Notes: generated from the letters alone by a model not told the origin. DNA of 64,000 bases from Denitrovibrio acetiphilus DSM 12809 (GCF_000025725.1 NC_013943.1:558001-622000); one strand, 5' to 3'. Shown: positions 45,418 to 55,216, numbered from the stretch's first letter. Made by a program: numbers and translations.

Positions 45418-45625
45418 AAATGAGCCTCATAATAATTATTCTGATACCTGTGCCGTATGCCATGCATGCCGCAATGATGATGCATACTGTTCCGGCGATT
45501 ACGTTCCGCCTTTTGAAGGAGAACCAGAGCGCAAAAAAGATGAAAACTACCCCGATAATCTGCGCCCAGTGCCCCTTGATAATGCCGTTGTAAATCATTT
45601 CGACAAACGAATTATACTGTTCCAT
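45410..45625 (-). CDS. Small two-span membrane protein of the transfer cluster
   Basis: A 71-residue protein with two hydrophobic helices (about 22-38 and 42-68) connected by a short basic turn. GGAGAATGT before ATG 45625 supports the start. It lacks a signal peptide, so it is not a second pilin. Confidence 0.5.
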   Translation of the reverse strand: MEQYNSFVEMIYNGIIKGHWAQIIGVVFIFFALWFSFKRRNVIAGTVCIIIAACMAYGTGIRIIIMRLIYG

Positions 45626-45633
45626 ACATTCTC

Positions 45634-47802
45634 CTAATCCTGACTGCAGATCATATCTTTTGCCGCTTCGTACAGCGCACCGAAGGTAGTCACAACCTCG
45701 CTGAAATGGTCTGTGCAGGAGCAGTTTTCTATCATAGTTTCATTTGAAGCATCGTAAGGACAGCTTCGCTCCATGGTGTTTTTGTCCACACCGCACGGAC
45801 GCTCTTCTATTACTGGCGTATTCACATCAGGCCTTGTCTGCTGATCCGGAAAAACCTCAGTATCAGTATTGCCTGTCTGGACAACGCAGCTGTATGTGCA
45901 GTTGTCAAAACTGTCAGTTTCGATGGCTATATTACCTGCCGCTGTTTCGCCGTCGTTAAGGTATGTGAAGTCGCCAGTCTCCCTATCGAGTGTGGAGCCG
46001 ATCATATCCGCCTGAGCTTTAGCGTCGGTGAAGTCATATTCGCTGTCAGTACTGCATATGTATGTGCGGTTGATTTTATAACGCTCAAGTCCGTCGTTTC
46101 TGGCTGAGATGGTTGTTACTGTGTTGTCGGGGATTACCTGTGTTCCGGTGACAGAGGGGACATAAAGCAGGGAAGAAGTGATATCGAACCTGTCGCCGTA
46201 GTCGCAAATAATATATCTTCCGGCAGAGCCTGAATACTCATCACACACGGTGGCTGGCAATATGCCTGTGGCGTTATAGTTCAGGTAGGTGTCATAGTCG
46301 TCATTTACAGTTTCTTCGTATAGTTGGCATGAATCATCATCGGAATATAAAGCGCAACCGTCTGTCCTTTGGACGCCGATTTCATCTTTGCCGGCGATTA
46401 CACCTGTAAGATAAGCGTAGCCTTCGCCGCCGCCAGCAACAATAACGTCAACTCTTGCCGTGTTAAGTCCGTTTACGATATACGGCTTCACATCTACATC
46501 AACGCTATAGTTCCAGCTTCTGCCAAGCTCACACGAACCAGAGCTTGTCTCTGTGTAATAGACTCGGTTATCAATAACATCAAGCCTGTCGCCGCCTTTA
46601 GGACCAACATAAACTGTGTGGCCGTTTATAGTTATTTTTATCCAGTCGTCGAATATCACTCTAGTGAGTTTCAGCTCAGAGACATCTTCCAGATTTTCAA
46701 TATAAAACTCTGTCGTCTCAGAATATTCAGCGCAATAGCCGCTCCAATAGTTGTTTCCCTCTCTGCCAACGACAATTCTGAGGATTTCAGCTGGTGTGGA
46801 CGTTATAACCGGAGTATTAGTGATGGAGCATTCATTTGTTTCTGTCGGGGTGTTGTTTTGTGACATGACAGTGTTATACATGCTGTCCGAGTCTGACATC
46901 TGGTTTAGAAGTTCGCTGTCATAGTTGATGTCGCCTGTCTGATAAGATGCTTTGAGGTTGTTTATGTTTTCATTACTATCTGTACAGGAGGAAGGATCCA
47001 CCGCCATATATTTTACAGACATTGTGCCCATGTCAAATTTTGTATCGCTTACCGCTATGTCCAGCTCGTTCATAAGGTGTCCGGAAATTCCTCCTCCGAA
47101 ATATCCCAGTGCTTCATTAAATGCTGAGTTGAATGATGAGCCGCAGGAAGCGTTTGAGCAGAAACATCCGCCGACATGGCGCATCTGCAGGTAACTCCGC
47201 TCAACTGCTCTTACACGGTCTTCTGCTGGCTGGCAGGCTCCGCTACAAGCCTCGTTGCATTCTCTATAAGTGTTATAGGTTGTGCTGCCGCATTTATGCT
47301 TTATCCCAAACTCAAAATATTTACAGTTTGCCCAGGAACCGGAAGGTGAACAGCTCACATATCCGTTTGTACAAAATCCTGATACTGGGAGGGTGGTAAA
47401 GTTAGAATCTGATGTACCGTCGAGGTTAGCGTCGTAGCTGACACGGAGCTGGACTTCGCCGCCGGATACAAAATTGACAGGGCTAATTGATAATACTTCT
47501 GATTGAGAATTACACTGGAGTTCTATGTCGAAACTATTTGCCACACATGCCTGAGAGCAGTTATTAACGCATTCATCAGTGGATGTATAGACTGTGTTTG
47601 TTGAAGAGCACTTCCATGAGTCTGAAAGTGTGGACATCTTTTCACTGGTCATCATCGGGTTAAAGAGTGTCTGCTTTGCGCTGTCTGCGCTTCCGTGCAG
47701 TTCAACCATCTCCTTGCCAAGATTATTCCCGTCTGTCTTGCCTTGCTCAGCAAAAGACAACAGCGGAATCATAAGTATTAACAGAATAAGCCTACTTATC
47801 AT
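45634..47802 (-). CDS. Cys-rich exported protein related to the middle of TraN
   Basis: A 722-residue protein with signal peptide (cleavage about residue 18) and more than thirty Cys. One region (V-S-E-L-K-L-T-R-V-I-F-D-D-W-I-K-I-T-I-N-G, about residues 370-390, then N-T-A-R-V-D-V-I-V-A-G-G-G-E-G) matches the beta-sandwich block seen in many F-type TraN proteins. It lacks the diagnostic TraN C-terminus, which is found in the gene at 48923. The two may form one mating-pair stabilisation complex in the outer membrane. It follows trbC, the usual traN position. Confidence 0.6.
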   Translation of the reverse strand: MISRLILLILMIPLLSFAEQGKTDGNNLGKEMVELHGSADSAKQTLFNPMMTSEKMSTLSDSWKCSSTNTVYTSTDECVNNCSQACVANSFDIELQCNSQSEVLSISPVNFVSGGEVQLRVSYDANLDGTSDSNFTTLPVSGFCTNGYVSCSPSGSWANCKYFEFGIKHKCGSTTYNTYRECNEACSGACQPAEDRVRAVERSYLQMRHVGGCFCSNASCGSSFNSAFNEALGYFGGGISGHLMNELDIAVSDTKFDMGTMSVKYMAVDPSSCTDSNENINNLKASYQTGDINYDSELLNQMSDSDSMYNTVMSQNNTPTETNECSITNTPVITSTPAEILRIVVGREGNNYWSGYCAEYSETTEFYIENLEDVSELKLTRVIFDDWIKITINGHTVYVGPKGGDRLDVIDNRVYYTETSSGSCELGRSWNYSVDVDVKPYIVNGLNTARVDVIVAGGGEGYAYLTGVIAGKDEIGVQRTDGCALYSDDDSCQLYEETVNDDYDTYLNYNATGILPATVCDEYSGSAGRYIICDYGDRFDITSSLLYVPSVTGTQVIPDNTVTTISARNDGLERYKINRTYICSTDSEYDFTDAKAQADMIGSTLDRETGDFTYLNDGETAAGNIAIETDSFDNCTYSCVVQTGNTDTEVFPDQQTRPDVNTPVIEERPCGVDKNTMERSCPYDASNETMIENCSCTDHFSEVVTTFGALYEAAKDMICSQD

Positions 47803-48526
47803 AAAAGCCCTGTTTCAGTTTTTGGAGCATAGTTTTTGCAACGGTGATTCCGCTGTCACTGAATTTCTCCAGAGCATATTGGACAGATACATCACCATAG
47901 ATTTTAGTATAACTGTCTTCGGATATCGGCTCGCCAAGCGTCACCTTTTGCATGACTTCGGAGTAGGGGAGTGATGAGTGCACAAAGGCCGGAACAGACT
48001 TTATATTGAAAGCTCGGAAGAGGTATGGGTTGATGTCTACCTTTGCCATATCGCATGTTGTGTCTTCTGTTAAATCAGCAAGACCCTTTCCGCAGGAGAT
48101 GCGTGCCACAAAATCAACAGTAGGCATTATCTGTTCGATACTGCCGATAACGCCGTTTATAACCAGAAGCGAGCCCTCAAGGTCTCTTGCTGTTGCTGAA
48201 TAATTCTGTAATGTTTTTTCCGGCATAGATGAGCTGATGAAAATATAGAGGCTCTTGTCTGGAAGCTCAGAGTGACAGGTTTCGTCCTTGTCGATCTCAT
48301 ACCCGTTGCTCTCTGCTATCTGTTTTTTGTACTCGGATACTTTGTTCATGAGGGCATCATATCCGGTATCAATAAAGGCTTTTGCCTTTTCCCGCATCTC
48401 CTGATTATCAGGCAGAGAGATATCAGGTTTAGCAGACTTCTTAATGTCGTCTATCGTTTCTTTAAGTGTCTCTGCGCTGACGAAGCTAGAACAGAGGGTA
48501 AACAGTGCCAATAATATTACTTTCAT
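47792..48526 (-). CDS. trbC: TrbC, F-type periplasmic pilus assembly protein
   Basis: A 244-residue exported protein: signal peptide (cleavage after VSAE region), helical segment, then the TrbC thioredoxin-like domain (Y-I-F-I-S-S-S-M-P, near residues 93-101, then V-P-A-F-V near 205). F TrbC interacts with TraW and is needed for pilus assembly; here it is in the second cluster, away from traW. Overlaps both neighbours. Confidence 0.87.
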   Translation of the reverse strand: MKVILLALFTLCSSFVSAETLKETIDDIKKSAKPDISLPDNQEMREKAKAFIDTGYDALMNKVSEYKKQIAESNGYEIDKDETCHSELPDKSLYIFISSSMPEKTLQNYSATARDLEGSLLVINGVIGSIEQIMPTVDFVARISCGKGLADLTEDTTCDMAKVDINPYLFRAFNIKSVPAFVHSSLPYSEVMQKVTLGEPISEDSYTKIYGDVSVQYALEKFSDSGITVAKTMLQKLKQGFYDK

Positions 48527-48923
48527 CTAACAATCCCCATATGCGGCTGTCATAAGAGCGCTCATGAGAGCCGAGTACAAATAGTTTTCCTTTAGGTATT
48601 TTCCCGGTGAATGTGAATTTCATCCTTTCAGGGTCTTTTCTGATGGCGATGTATTCGCCGTCGCATATAAACGCCATATTAGTGGCAACGAGTTCCATTC
48701 CTGATAGACAGGCGGCCTTTTTAACCAGTTTTGCGTTTTCCGGCAGGATGCCAAGTGGGTCTTTAACAGCACGGAAGATTACATAATCATCTTTACTCAC
48801 ATCATGAGTCCTCGAATATAAGTACCAAGTGAAACCGACAGACTCTGTTGTATTTCTCCCTATGTGCATGCAGGCTGTAATGGTCACGACCACAATCATT
48901 AATAAAAGCAGTAGCCTTTTCAT
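48486..48923 (-). CDS. TraF/TrhF-type S26 signal-peptidase-like protein
   Basis: A 145-residue protein with an N-terminal membrane anchor and the S26 conjugative-peptidase pattern: T-E-S-V-G-F-T-W-Y-L-Y (candidate nucleophile Ser), K-L-V-K-K-A-A-C-L-S-G (candidate Lys), K-G-K-L-F-V-L-G and Y-D-S-R-I-W-G. Such peptidases process or circularise pilin, or activate transfer proteins. Its stop overlaps trbC, and its start overlaps the upstream gene's stop (TAATG). Confidence 0.8.
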   Translation of the reverse strand: MKRLLLLLMIVVVTITACMHIGRNTTESVGFTWYLYSRTHDVSKDDYVIFRAVKDPLGILPENAKLVKKAACLSGMELVATNMAFICDGEYIAIRKDPERMKFTFTGKIPKGKLFVLGSHERSYDSRIWGLLDESNIIGTVYPLF

Positions 48924-51900
48924 TATTTGATCTCCGGAATCTGGATATTCTCAAAGGTGTTGATTATAGTCCCTTCCACATTTGGCATCATCTCAGGCTT
49001 CACATATGTATCCAGCCACTCGCTGAAATCTATCTTGCTGAAATCCAGTTTTTGGAACTCTTCCGGATTGAAGCCTCTACAGTTTGGACTCTTTGCTGTG
49101 CCGAAATTAAACCCGAGCTGACTGCGCCCCTGTTCTGCAACAATCCTTCCCAGTGGGCTACCGAAACAGCAATAGGTCTTTTTCTTCTGAACGCAGACAC
49201 AGGCAGGGCATATCCCCCATTTTTCAGCGCAGTATTCACCCACATAGTGACATTGACCGTCCAGCTCTCCCCAATCCCGAAGGGTGGATAACGCTTGTTC
49301 CCCCGGAGAGCATTCGCCTAGACCGAACCATGTTTCATCCTTTTTACAGCAGTCTGAAAACCCTGTCTGAGTTCCAGGTTTACGGCAACGCCTGTCGCCT
49401 CCGTTAAAGATATATATCTGGTCTAAGCATTGGCCACTGTCGTCTTTGTCTCCGTCATTCAGTTTGTCGTTTGCGCCTTCCTGTGTGTCTTCGCTGGTGT
49501 CCAGATATGATGGGTCACTAGGGTCTAGGCACTGATGAGGGGAGCATTTATAGTCCGGCGAACCTGTTATGGTTGATAAGTTGATGCATTCATTGCCGCT
49601 GTATGGGCAGCTGCCGGAATGACATTTGTTCATTTCAGGGTTATAAATACTGTCCGTACATATAGGCACGGCTTCGCATTTTCGGTTAATTGGAGAATAT
49701 GAGTAACTATTACCGCAGTCATGTTCTGGTTCATAAACACATGAGTTAAGCTGTGTAGAGTAGACTGTGCCGGAAGGGCAGGCAATATTTTGCTCACACC
49801 TGTCTTCAGCCGGATTAAAAGTATAGCCGGAAGGGCAAAGAGTGCTTGCTGAGAGCGTACACTCATTCAGGGTGGAGTTGTATATGCCCGAAGAGCACAC
49901 CGGAGCAGAGTAGCAGATATTTCCATCCTGAGTGTAGCCGGATGGGCATGATTTGCTGACGGTCAGGGTGCATTTGTCAGTAGCAGTATTGAGTATGCCT
50001 GAGCTGCTGCAAGATGGGTCAGCGACACACTTTCCCAGTGCCGCATCATATGTTGAGCCAGCAGGGCAGCTGTTGTCCAGAGGAATGACGCATTTATCAG
50101 TGGTGCTGTTGAAAGTTCCACCATTAGGACATGTGGGGTTAGCAATGCAAAGGCTTCCAGAGGATATTGTGCCGGAAGGGCAGGAACCTGTGGAGCAAGA
50201 GCCATTTTGGATGCATGTTGTTCCAGACAGAATATATCCATCAGGGCAAGAGAGTGCAGCATTCGGATTTGGGTAAACATCTGATCTTGCTATCCAGCCA
50301 TCTTTTTGTGATGCGTGTCTGACTGCTCCACAAGAAATAGCGTATGGGTTTAAAGCTGTTCCTTCTCCGCAGTAACCAAAAAACTGTGTGCCATTATAGT
50401 AATAGTTGCCATCGTATTTATCGCACTTATAGTAACCCCAAGAGTTTGAGGAACTGTACGTTTTGTACATTGTGTCATTATTACAGGCAAACATGCCGAC
50501 AATGCGTGGCTTTAAAAGGTCAATCCATCCTGAATTCTGATAATAACCACCTATTTCTGCACCGTATTGATCATATGTACGTATTTCATAATCAATTTTA
50601 ATTTTATAGTTGTCAGTGTACAAAGCAGCTTTGATTCTTCCGGAGCCTCCGAAAAAACTCTGGTAAGTTTGATCCAGTATTTCAGAATGCACGCCGCTTA
50701 ACGGTAGCCAGTTTGAAAAAAAGTTACTTATATATATACTACTGAAATTTAATCTCACATATTCTGAACCAGCGAATTGAATTTGATTAGTACTTGTGGT
50801 TTCTAATGTAGGCTCTGTTTCACCTCCGGAGCAGGCATTTTCACATGAGCTTAGTGATGAATAACTGCTGGAATTTATAGAGCATATATAAGAACTACTT
50901 GCCTCGCATCTATTTGTGGAAGTGTTAAAGGTTGTTCCTGAAGGGCATGTTGGTGATGCAATGCATTGTCCGTTTGATAGCGTATATCCTGTCGGGCAGC
51001 TTTTAGTCGCAGTTTTTAAGCATTTATTTGAAGTTGTGCTGTATGTAAAACCAGTCGGACAGTCCGGTGCGTCTTCGCATTTACCAGTAGAACTGTTATA
51101 AACATAGCCAGTGGGGCACGTATAGGTCACTGAGAACTCACATCTATCGTTTGCCTGAACATATGTTCCCGCTGTACATTCAGGAGTTTTTACACAGCTG
51201 TTGTTGAGAGAGTCATAAGTGTATCCTACCGGACAGGAGCCATCGGTAATGACGACCTCACACCTGTCTGTCTGAGGATTTAACACTCCGCCGTTGGGGC
51301 AATCCGGCGGATCATAGCATCTGTCGGATGCAAAGTCATATGTGAAACCGTTTTCGCAGGTAACAATGGGTTCTTTCTGGCACATATCAGTCAGATCGTT
51401 TAAGATACCTCCGTCAGGACATAAAGGATCATTGTATACCGAGTCACACAACACCATGTCGTTGGGGCAGATATAGCCTCCGCTGCCAGCGGCAAGGCAT
51501 TGTGAAACATTATTTCCAGCTATGCAAAGCATGCAGTTATTTGTGTTTTCTGAGCAGTAAGTGTTTATGATTTCATTCGGGTTCGTCTGTTCATTCACTG
51601 GCAAACCGGCAACACATCCAAGCATTCCGCTGAATTGACCTATGCTGTTGTGTCTGGGCTGGTAATCCTCTCCGTATGATGTGTGCTGTCCATCATCATA
51701 CCATTTGCCATCTGTGTCGACGTATGCCCAGTGCTCGCCATATATTGTGACTGTACCTATATCTGAACCATCAATTCTGTTATCCGGTTGCCCGTCAGCA
51801 AAATTATCATAAGTGAGCATTGAGCCGTCTATCCATACATAATTGGATTTATTAACTGTGCCGTAGGATGTGCTCATATTCCTGTCATAAAGACCAAGCC

Positions 51901-52228
51901 AGACAGACTTTCCTGATAAACCGGCAAGCACATTTGCAATTTCAGCTTTATGCTGGTTATCTGCGATAAACTGCTGATTTGCACTCCAGATATTTTGATT
52001 TACTGAAACGCCATATGTTAATCCGGTCTGCCTGTCATAAACAAAGCTTGAGTAATCTGCGGGGCATGTTCCTGTGCCTGCGGAATATGAAAGTTCTGTG
52101 CATGTGTCATCGCAGTTAGAAGAACATGCAGTAAGAGACTCAAACTGAAGGTCATTTGTGCCGCAGTAGTATGCGGCATTAGCGACTCCTGAGATGATAA
52201 TGAATATTAAGCAGATCAGATTTTTCAT
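48923..52228 (-). CDS. traN: TraN-like outer-membrane adhesin with C-type lectin-like domain and Cys repeats
   Basis: A 1101-residue exported protein. After the signal peptide there is a C-type-lectin-like domain (about 50-205: V-W-L-G-L-Y-D, N-Y-V-W-I-D-G-S, F-A-D-G-Q-P-D-N). Then come many C-P-x-G-Y-x-Y-x-x-x-x-x-x-C repeats in two blocks (about 250-450 and 700-880), separated by a beta domain. The last 170 residues are diagnostic of TraN: F-S-D-C-C-K-K, then Y-C-C-F-G-S-P-L-G-R-I and E-Q-G-R-S-Q-L-G, and C-R-G-F-N-P-E-E-F. TraN bridges donor to recipient outer membrane; the lectin-like head suggests glycan recognition. Much longer than F TraN (about 600). Confidence 0.85.
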   Translation of the reverse strand: MKNLICLIFIIISGVANAAYYCGTNDLQFESLTACSSNCDDTCTELSYSAGTGTCPADYSSFVYDRQTGLTYGVSVNQNIWSANQQFIADNQHKAEIANVLAGLSGKSVWLGLYDRNMSTSYGTVNKSNYVWIDGSMLTYDNFADGQPDNRIDGSDIGTVTIYGEHWAYVDTDGKWYDDGQHTSYGEDYQPRHNSIGQFSGMLGCVAGLPVNEQTNPNEIINTYCSENTNNCMLCIAGNNVSQCLAAGSGGYICPNDMVLCDSVYNDPLCPDGGILNDLTDMCQKEPIVTCENGFTYDFASDRCYDPPDCPNGGVLNPQTDRCEVVITDGSCPVGYTYDSLNNSCVKTPECTAGTYVQANDRCEFSVTYTCPTGYVYNSSTGKCEDAPDCPTGFTYSTTSNKCLKTATKSCPTGYTLSNGQCIASPTCPSGTTFNTSTNRCEASSSYICSINSSSYSSLSSCENACSGGETEPTLETTSTNQIQFAGSEYVRLNFSSIYISNFFSNWLPLSGVHSEILDQTYQSFFGGSGRIKAALYTDNYKIKIDYEIRTYDQYGAEIGGYYQNSGWIDLLKPRIVGMFACNNDTMYKTYSSSNSWGYYKCDKYDGNYYYNGTQFFGYCGEGTALNPYAISCGAVRHASQKDGWIARSDVYPNPNAALSCPDGYILSGTTCIQNGSCSTGSCPSGTISSGSLCIANPTCPNGGTFNSTTDKCVIPLDNSCPAGSTYDAALGKCVADPSCSSSGILNTATDKCTLTVSKSCPSGYTQDGNICYSAPVCSSGIYNSTLNECTLSASTLCPSGYTFNPAEDRCEQNIACPSGTVYSTQLNSCVYEPEHDCGNSYSYSPINRKCEAVPICTDSIYNPEMNKCHSGSCPYSGNECINLSTITGSPDYKCSPHQCLDPSDPSYLDTSEDTQEGANDKLNDGDKDDSGQCLDQIYIFNGGDRRCRKPGTQTGFSDCCKKDETWFGLGECSPGEQALSTLRDWGELDGQCHYVGEYCAEKWGICPACVCVQKKKTYCCFGSPLGRIVAEQGRSQLGFNFGTAKSPNCRGFNPEEFQKLDFSKIDFSEWLDTYVKPEMMPNVEGTIINTFENIQIPEIK

Positions 52229-53874
52229 TGATTATCTCCATATTTTGGAGCAACTGTTTCTATCTCCATCAAGATGCCGCTTTTACGGCTCTCCAGCTCT
52301 GAAATATCTCCAAAAGCTCCAGACATCATCGGTGTATAGTAAGCTTTGTTTGTGCTCTTGCCGTCTTTATAGGTAACTGTGAAAGGTGCGGTGAAATGCT
52401 CCTGTCTAATTATACCGTCAGCTATCAGACGCTTTTCTCTGAGCATTTCTGTGATTGTGTTGATATAGTTTCTCCTCTGCTGTTGGTCAGAATCGGCAAG
52501 TAGTATCTCGTCATGTTCACGCCTGCGAGCGAGCATCTTTATGACCTTCCAGAACACTTCTGTCTGAAAGTAAACACAGCCGTCCTTCATGCTGAAAGCC
52601 TCGAAACGGCTGCCATTCAGAACATTGATACGTTTGTCCAGTTCTGTAAGAAACTCTGTGATATTGAGCCATTCAAGGTCTGATGGTTTTTCTTTTACTT
52701 CATTGGAATTGTGTGTTTCAGAAGCGTCTTCATCAACTCGAACAAGGTTATCAGCAAGCTCTTTTTGACGGGCGTTCCTGTTTGCTTCACGAAGCTTTTC
52801 CGCCAGATCACCGCCGCCCGTGCGGTGATGGGACAGTATCGCATTTTCAATATCTGCCTTGTATTTCAGGTCGTCAAACCCTTCAAAGCTGTTCAGCACC
52901 ACAACGCTTATTTTGGGATGGTCTCCCATGCTGTATGCGAACTTATCAAGGCTCTCTATCTTGCCAAGATCATGCCCAAGTGCCGTCATGATAAGTTGTG
53001 CGGCGTACGCCCCAGGCTTATCAAAGAGTTTCAGAATCTCTTCAGCCACATGCAGGCTGTGCAGGTACAACGGAACTTTTGCCAGTGCGGTAAAAGTATT
53101 TGGCTCCTCATAAAAGTTTATCTCGCCGCTGCGCTTCACCACTGACGGCGTATCACCTTTCTCATCAAGCATCGTCATTATCAGCCTTATTACGTTCTTT
53201 GCAGACTCCGGCAGATTGGCTACATGCTTGTTATAAAAGTCCATAAGCTCAGGCTTTGCAAACACAGTGGTATCTTCTGATTGCTTTATAATTTCTGCTG
53301 TCACTGTTTTTTGACCTGTCCAGAGTGGCGCAAGCTCAGAGAGATGTATATTTATCGGTTCTTTTTTTTCCTGATGTACCGTCCTGTCTGCTCCCGAAAA
53401 GAGCGATACTGGCAGCACCACGGCAATAAAAAACCACACCGGATATGGAAAGAGTAAACCTAAAGCGATAAGCGTAAGGACTATCAAAAAAAGCGTAAGA
53501 TACTCCGCTGGCGAACCAATATTAAAAAGTCTGAAACCGTGTCCAGCTTTGAAAGGATTTATGAATGGCACGCCCGAACGGGTGAATGAATCACAAAATA
53601 TATGCAGCAACCCGCCTATCAAAAAGTAATAAAACGCATATCCACCGATATCAGAGAAGAGTATTGCGGCAAGCGGGAGAGTATACAGAACCCACCAGTG
53701 GCTTATTTTTCGGTGAATCTTCCTATAAAACTTTTCACTGCCGAAACCAAAAATTGAGTCAACAATATCTGGAAAGATCGATCCCGCACCAATAGCTGCC
53801 ACCGCCGCAGGCTCAAAAGCTCCGGTGGCGAGAACATACCCCATTCCCGCTATTACATGGCTCCTGAGCTTCAT
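52225..53874 (-). CDS. DUF457 membrane hydrolase fused to HD domain; MOBH-like relaxase candidate
   Basis: A 549-residue protein. Residues 1-160 match YdjM/DUF457 membrane-bound metal-dependent hydrolases (I-F-P-D at 34-37, H-R-K-I-S-H at 54-59, L-L-H-I-F-C-D at 89-95, several membrane spans). Residues 250-360 hold an HD phosphohydrolase core: H-S-L-H-V-A (272-277), H-D-L-G-K (301-305), H319 and H-H (349-350). TraI relaxases of the MOBH class use an HD domain and neighbour traD, exactly the position here. No MOBF or MOBP relaxase is visible. The relaxase assignment is an inference. Confidence 0.55.
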   Translation of the reverse strand: MKLRSHVIAGMGYVLATGAFEPAAVAAIGAGSIFPDIVDSIFGFGSEKFYRKIHRKISHWWVLYTLPLAAILFSDIGGYAFYYFLIGGLLHIFCDSFTRSGVPFINPFKAGHGFRLFNIGSPAEYLTLFLIVLTLIALGLLFPYPVWFFIAVVLPVSLFSGADRTVHQEKKEPINIHLSELAPLWTGQKTVTAEIIKQSEDTTVFAKPELMDFYNKHVANLPESAKNVIRLIMTMLDEKGDTPSVVKRSGEINFYEEPNTFTALAKVPLYLHSLHVAEEILKLFDKPGAYAAQLIMTALGHDLGKIESLDKFAYSMGDHPKISVVVLNSFEGFDDLKYKADIENAILSHHRTGGGDLAEKLREANRNARQKELADNLVRVDEDASETHNSNEVKEKPSDLEWLNITEFLTELDKRINVLNGSRFEAFSMKDGCVYFQTEVFWKVIKMLARRREHDEILLADSDQQQRRNYINTITEMLREKRLIADGIIRQEHFTAPFTVTYKDGKSTNKAYYTPMMSGAFGDISELESRKSGILMEIETVAPKYGDNQ

Positions 53875-55175
53875 ACTGTAGCCCTCGGATATTCGATATT
53901 TATATATGCCTCGCTGGTGTCCAATGTGCTTCCGAAGAATCCGCCGTCATAGTTCATCATGAAAAATTCACGTTTCTTCAGCCCCAGAACATCTTCAGGC
54001 TTGAGTATGTCGTCTTCGTTCTCACGGACATTTATAATCCCAGCGGAGCTCATCATGGAGAGCATCTGCTTATGTGTTCCGAAGTGCCTGCAAACATAGC
54101 TTGCAGTCTCTTCGTCCGGCACTTTCATGAACAGCTTGTTGTTGATGTTGTCCAGTGTGCTGTTCCCGTAGTCCCTGCCTATCATTGCGTATATCTGATT
54201 TACTGACTGACTGAGTCCGTGCAAATGAACATTTGCGCCGCCTGCTTTTGCAAAGAAGTCATCAATCCCGTAGTAAAGCACGTTCTGTGCCTCGTCTATG
54301 AATATCTCCAGCGGAGGGTCAACTTTCATTCCGCTGCTGAATATCCGCCCTACATAAGACTGAAACATGGATAAAAGAACTTTCCCCACGGTGAACGCCG
54401 CCTTACGTGTCATCAGGGAGCCGACCTGTGCAACCAGTATCACGGATTTACCGTTTTCCAGCTTTTCGATGACGGGATTTCCACGGGCTTTGCCGAGAAT
54501 TTCGCCAATGTTGCCTGACGTCAGCTCCATCAGTGCAACACGTAATGAGCTTGAAACTTTATTGTAGTAATCCTGACCTGAGTCCACGATTTTTTGCAGG
54601 TCATTTGCAAGCTGGATGACATCATTGTTATCACTACTGAGGCTTGCAACGTTCCTTTGAAGTGTTGTCAGGTCAGTGTGGGAGACAACGTCTTTGACAT
54701 CGTTAAAATTGAATCGTTTGCCGTATGCTTTCTCTGTGAGCAGCATAAAAGCCTGAACGATCATAAGGCTGGTTTCATATGCCACATTATAAAAAAACGG
54801 CTCAGAACCAACCTCAATGCCGGATATTAGGTGTCCAACAAGCTCCTCCGGCATGTAGTAGTATTCCAGCGGATTGAGCTTTATGGAGTACTCGGGAAAG
54901 ATTGGTGTGATGAGCATCAGGTCATCCTCTCGACCTGCCTCTTTCGCCGCCTGATATATCTTGCTGAAAAGAGGGATATCCCCCTTCGGGTCTATCACAA
55001 CCACGCTGTTGCCTTTGCGGATGTCCTGTTCCAGCATGTTTTCCAGCAGGCGTGTCTTGCCGACTCTGGTAGTGCCGAAGCACCAGAAATGCCCCGACCG
55101 GTCAGCATCATTCATGTATATTTCCTGCTGCCTCCCGCCACGGATATTCATTCCAGTTCCGAGGATAGTTTTCAT
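53871..55175 (-). CDS. traD: TraD/TraG-like type IV coupling protein (short form)
   Basis: A 434-residue P-loop ATPase with Walker A F-G-T-T-R-V-G-K-T (about residues 33-41) and Walker B E-I-F-I-D-E-A-Q-N. It lacks the N-terminal membrane segments of most coupling proteins. It should bring relaxosome DNA to the channel at the inner membrane; the following DUF457/HD gene, which is membrane bound, could supply the anchor. Start is uncertain: ATG 55175 preferred, GTG 55205 possible. The gene lies downstream of a palindrome shared with higBA. Confidence 0.82.
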   Translation of the reverse strand: MKTILGTGMNIRGGRQQEIYMNDADRSGHFWCFGTTRVGKTRLLENMLEQDIRKGNSVVVIDPKGDIPLFSKIYQAAKEAGREDDLMLITPIFPEYSIKLNPLEYYYMPEELVGHLISGIEVGSEPFFYNVAYETSLMIVQAFMLLTEKAYGKRFNFNDVKDVVSHTDLTTLQRNVASLSSDNNDVIQLANDLQKIVDSGQDYYNKVSSSLRVALMELTSGNIGEILGKARGNPVIEKLENGKSVILVAQVGSLMTRKAAFTVGKVLLSMFQSYVGRIFSSGMKVDPPLEIFIDEAQNVLYYGIDDFFAKAGGANVHLHGLSQSVNQIYAMIGRDYGNSTLDNINNKLFMKVPDEETASYVCRHFGTHKQMLSMMSSAGIINVRENEDDILKPEDVLGLKKREFFMMNYDGGFFGSTLDTSEAYINIEYPRATV

Positions 55176-55191
55176 GATGACACTGCTCTTG

Positions 55192-55216
55192 ATATATAAC
55201 CACACTGGTTATATAT
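55192..55216. promoter_or_regulatory. HigA operator candidate in the higBA/traD divergent region
   Basis: ATATATAACC-ACACT-GGTTATATAT, perfect 10-bp arms. It lies seven bases upstream of the higB start and 16 bases upstream of the traD start, so the HigA repressor could also affect the coupling protein. Confidence 0.65.

Noticed and set aside
46369-46863. Plus-strand ORF of 164 residues inside the Cys-rich TraN-like gene
   Set aside because: Antisense to a clear exported Cys-rich protein; no ribosome site and odd composition.
48923-52228. Internal Cys-repeat coding region as a possible CRISPR-like or satellite repeat
   Set aside because: The periodicity is at the protein level (C-P-x-G-Y-x-Y) with variable DNA and unequal spacing; there are no constant repeats with unique spacers.
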